The notes below the pieces were generated by a model, which was given only the letters and a program-made list of their open reading frames with translations, ran no database searches and was not told where the DNA came from. Below are positions 61,864 to 64,000 of a stretch of 64,000 nt of DNA, in pieces. The first letter of the stretch is position 1. Each line of letters starts with the position of its first letter. The translations under genes were made by a program, and so were the position numbers. Location of the stretch: contig NZ_CP036262.1 in the NCBI RefSeq assembly GCF_007741495.1, positions 6,324,001 to 6,388,000 of the forward strand, written 5' to 3'. The stretch is from Roseimaritima multifibrata (GTDB taxonomy: Bacteria; Planctomycetota; Planctomycetia; Pirellulales; Pirellulaceae).

Positions 61864-62523
61864 TTACGTTAGCTTTAACGATTTTTGTTCGGCTTGGATG
61901 TTTTCGGTGGTTGGATGCGAGAGGGTACTTGCGATTTCGGCGACGACGATTCCGGCAAAATAGTTGCGGCTGGAAACCAGCATTGCGGGGATCTTGTTTG
62001 CGTCGACAGTCTGCTTAGCTACGGCACTGACTCGCACTGCCAACATTGTCTCATTGGCGTTCGGATTTGCTTGGACAGCGCGCAGGAGCGTGTAGTCCAA
62101 ATCTTCGGGATGTTTATGCTGATGCTGTTCCAACCGTCGCCAGGCAAGTTCCAACAGCCCGCGTCTCCAATGTCCCCTCCAAGCTGTCGATTGCGCTGCG
62201 AAAACATCCCAGTTGACGTCTGGATGGATCTGGTCGGCGGGTAATCGCTGCAAGGAAACATTGAGTGCGGAACGGAGCCCTACGATCAAATAGTCTCGCA
62301 GCCGACCGGGGCGAGCGTTCCCATAACCTTTGCTAACCAAGTGCTGCAAGAACAAAGTAAGCGTACGATCAGCGAGCGGTTCGGCCCCCACCGCTTCGAT
62401 CAACATCGCTCGCATCGGCGACAAATAACGGATCACAAACCCCGCGGCGTTGCTCGCTTCGGACCATGGCTGCGAATCCCGCAACATCCCCTGAGTCCCA
62501 GCGGTTTCTTTTGAATCACTCAC
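61864..62523 (-). CDS. Kinase-coupled protein resembling a planctomycete sigma-70-like factor
   Basis: The 219-residue protein starts at GTG (62521-62523), overlapping the stop of the upstream kinase gene as GTGA, so the two are translationally coupled. It is helical: AEPLADRTLTLFLQHLVSKG, then GRLRDYLIVGLRSAL, then WRGHWRRGLLELAWRRLEQH. That order resembles regions 2 and the linker of atypical sigma factors found beside Ser/Thr kinases in planctomycetes (DYL..L...L, W...WA..LL). The C-terminal part lacks a clear sigma region-4 HTH. An alternative is an unrelated helical adaptor. The stop sits at the very edge of repeat array 2. Confidence 0.45.
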   Translation of the reverse strand: MSDSKETAGTQGMLRDSQPWSEASNAAGFVIRYLSPMRAMLIEAVGAEPLADRTLTLFLQHLVSKGYGNARPGRLRDYLIVGLRSALNVSLQRLPADQIHPDVNWDVFAAQSTAWRGHWRRGLLELAWRRLEQHQHKHPEDLDYTLLRAVQANPNANETMLAVRVSAVAKQTVDANKIPAMLVSSRNYFAGIVVAEIASTLSHPTTENIQAEQKSLKLT

Positions 62524-64000
62524 AGGGACTCCGCCTCCAGCTTCAAGGCCAATGCAGGGGCTTTTTCGGGATCGGATTCCTTCGCCACAAATTGCAGCGG
62601 TTTGCTAGGTGTGTGTGCCGCGACGAACACCAAGGTAAGAAAGTCGCCTGCACTGCGAACCGCGTCATCCAATTCGGCACCAAACAAACGGACCGAGTCG
62701 ACTTGGCCGCTCAAAACGCCTCCCGTGTTATCCCCTTTAGACGTCCCCAAAAAATCAAGCTCACCGAATCCATCGACCATGGAAGCGTTTTCTAAATCCA
62801 ATCGCCCCTCACCGCTTTCTTTCCAATCGTCCGCAATCCGATCACGCACCGCATAGGCGCGAACGGCGAACATCTCTTGAGGCGAAGGCTCGGCCAGCGT
62901 TAGGGTCAGCACGACATGCCGCATCCTCTTTTCAAGACCTTCGATCCGGCGCAGATCAAACTTCAAAAAAATCAATTGTTGTTTATCGGCTGAATCGTCA
63001 GCGGTCCCAGCGAGAATCAACGATTTCGCGACTCCCAAATCCTTTTCCGATTTTTTACCCACCGTGGTATCGGCTCCATCGCCCGTCCAGGTTCGGACAA
63101 TTTCATAACCGTCCAGCGGCTCGCTGCGGAGATTGGGAACCAATCGCAGAGGCAGAGCAACCTCGTGAATAACCGAACCTCGTGGTGTTTCCAGTGCGAC
63201 GATCGCTTGGTACAGGCCGACGGGAATGGTTGCGGTTTCAAAATGGATCGTACAAGACGTTTTCTTACCCGGCTGTGGGAGCTGACTTGGTCGACGGCGC
63301 AGCGGCATCGCATATCCGTCACGGCGGATTCCATTTTGCGAAGCCAAATAGAGCTGGCAGGCGACCAAGGTAGGTCGATCGGCGTACAGTCGGACTGGGT
63401 CGTCTTCCCTGCCGACCGCTTGATTCACAATATCGAAGGTCACTTCGCCAAGGTCTCCGACTCCGATCTCTGTTTCTAAAAGCCGTGCCTGCTGGAGTTG
63501 CAAAGCGGCCAATTGACCTGGCAACAGGGGAGGCAATGATTTTGGAGCCGCCACAGCCGAGGACCTGCCTTGATTGTCCGTCGCAGGAATATCGACAGCA
63601 GGATAAAGCACCTTCAACCCCAGAATCACCAGCAATACCGTCAGAAAGGATCCACCGATAATGGAGAGCGCAACTGGCGAAGCTAACCACTTAAGCGGGA
63701 CCCGCTCGGGACGCGACTTGGCACGGTTTAGGGAGGAGCCCGTTTTAGTGATTTCCGAATCGGTCACAATCCGGAGGGCAGCTTGGCTTTCGGAAAGAAG
63801 AGATTCCTGCACAGCAAGAAGCTCCTGCTTTAATTCCGCTGCCGAAGCAGGACGATCGCGCGCCTCCTTAGACAACATCCTTTCAATCAATTCCGCCAAG
63901 GGGAGCGGAATGTTTGGATTGAAATCGAGCGGCGAGGGAGTTTGATGGGCGATGATTGCGATCAACATCATCGGGACGACCTTCTCTTCAAAAGGCAACC
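62520..64000 (-). CDS. Transmembrane Ser/Thr protein kinase, C-terminal part (cut by window edge)
   Basis: The frame is open to the window edge. It starts within the kinase C-lobe: LPFEEKVVPMMLIAIIAHQT, LAELIERMLSKEARDRPASA and AELKQEL (the usual subdomain XI end). A juxtamembrane segment and a membrane span follow (VALSIIGGSFLTVLLVILGLKVL, about residues 110-132 of the visible part), then an extracytoplasmic region. The last 180 residues resemble a DNRLRE-type beta-sandwich (YEIVRTWTGDGADTTVGKKS, LIFLKFDLRRIEG, VVLTLTLAEPSPQEMFAVRA). The kinase thus presents a possible ligand-binding domain outside the cytoplasm. It is coupled to the downstream sigma-factor-like gene by a 4-base overlap. Confidence 0.85.
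   Translation of the reverse strand, partial: LPFEEKVVPMMLIAIIAHQTPSPLDFNPNIPLPLAELIERMLSKEARDRPASAAELKQELLAVQESLLSESQAALRIVTDSEITKTGSSLNRAKSRPERVPLKWLASPVALSIIGGSFLTVLLVILGLKVLYPAVDIPATDNQGRSSAVAAPKSLPPLLPGQLAALQLQQARLLETEIGVGDLGEVTFDIVNQAVGREDDPVRLYADRPTLVACQLYLASQNGIRRDGYAMPLRRRPSQLPQPGKKTSCTIHFETATIPVGLYQAIVALETPRGSVIHEVALPLRLVPNLRSEPLDGYEIVRTWTGDGADTTVGKKSEKDLGVAKSLILAGTADDSADKQQLIFLKFDLRRIEGLEKRMRHVVLTLTLAEPSPQEMFAVRAYAVRDRIADDWKESGEGRLDLENASMVDGFGELDFLGTSKGDNTGGVLSGQVDSVRLFGAELDDAVRSAGDFLTLVFVAAHTPSKPLQFVAKESDPEKAPALALKLEAESL

Overview
The window looks like chromosome from a marine planctomycete of the Rhodopirellula/Pirellulaceae type. The evidence is a set of family signatures: an LEQRRLMA-type N-terminus on a giant secreted protein, an exosortase with PEP-CTERM substrates, a DUF1501 gene coupled to a planctomycete cytochrome-c (DUF1549/DUF1553) gene, several formylglycine-type sulfatases, a DUF1080 protein, an hpnCDE squalene operon, and a transmembrane Ser/Thr kinase next to a sigma-factor-like gene. 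This assignment is inferred from gene content; no rRNA is present.

Region 1 (1-25 kb) is a cell-surface and exopolysaccharide locus. It holds a membrane acyltransferase, a nested IS66/IS3 scar, a 1221-residue G8/beta-helix/PKD secreted protein, two small membrane proteins, a Wzz/GumC-like polysaccharide co-polymerase with a degenerate ATPase domain, an EpsI-like protein, an exosortase fused to a very long TPR region, two PEP-CTERM proteins (one with a probable Cys-Gln thioester domain) and a polyprenyl-phosphate sugar transferase. A seven-copy tandem repeat, each copy with hairpins, lies inside the locus.

Region 2 (25-32 kb) has secreted proteins: an NlpC/P60-like protein, an FG-GAP/VCBS protein with a CehA/McbA-type metallohydrolase downstream, and a Gly/Tyr-rich protein. 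Hairpin repeats lie between them.

Region 3 (32-44 kb) starts with an unusual signalling pair: a 1148-residue response regulator fused to a MalT-like NTPase, with two LuxR-type HTH domains, followed by a PAS histidine kinase. Then come csrA flanked by one intact and one broken copy of a small gene. A patch of gene decay follows, with fragments of DUF3302, HAD phosphatase, DUF1254, protein kinase and porin genes around an intact arylsulfatase. A second sulfatase follows on the other strand.

Region 4 (44-56 kb) is a polysaccharide-degradation set: a sialidase-like/SGNH fusion, a translationally coupled DUF1549/1553-DUF1501 pair, a third sulfatase and a DUF1080 protein. A second csrA and tRNA-Arg(TCG) are also here. 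A roughly 480-bp nested inverted repeat with a perfect 48-bp palindrome at its core lies between 46.08 and 46.55 kb.

Region 5 (55-64 kb) has ispH divergent from the overlapping hpnC-hpnD-hpnE operon, so it covers isoprenoid precursor supply and squalene synthesis. Then come two arrays of a 96-bp hairpin repeat on either side of a REP-associated tyrosine transposase gene. The window ends with a sigma-factor-like gene overlapping the 3' end of a truncated transmembrane Ser/Thr kinase.
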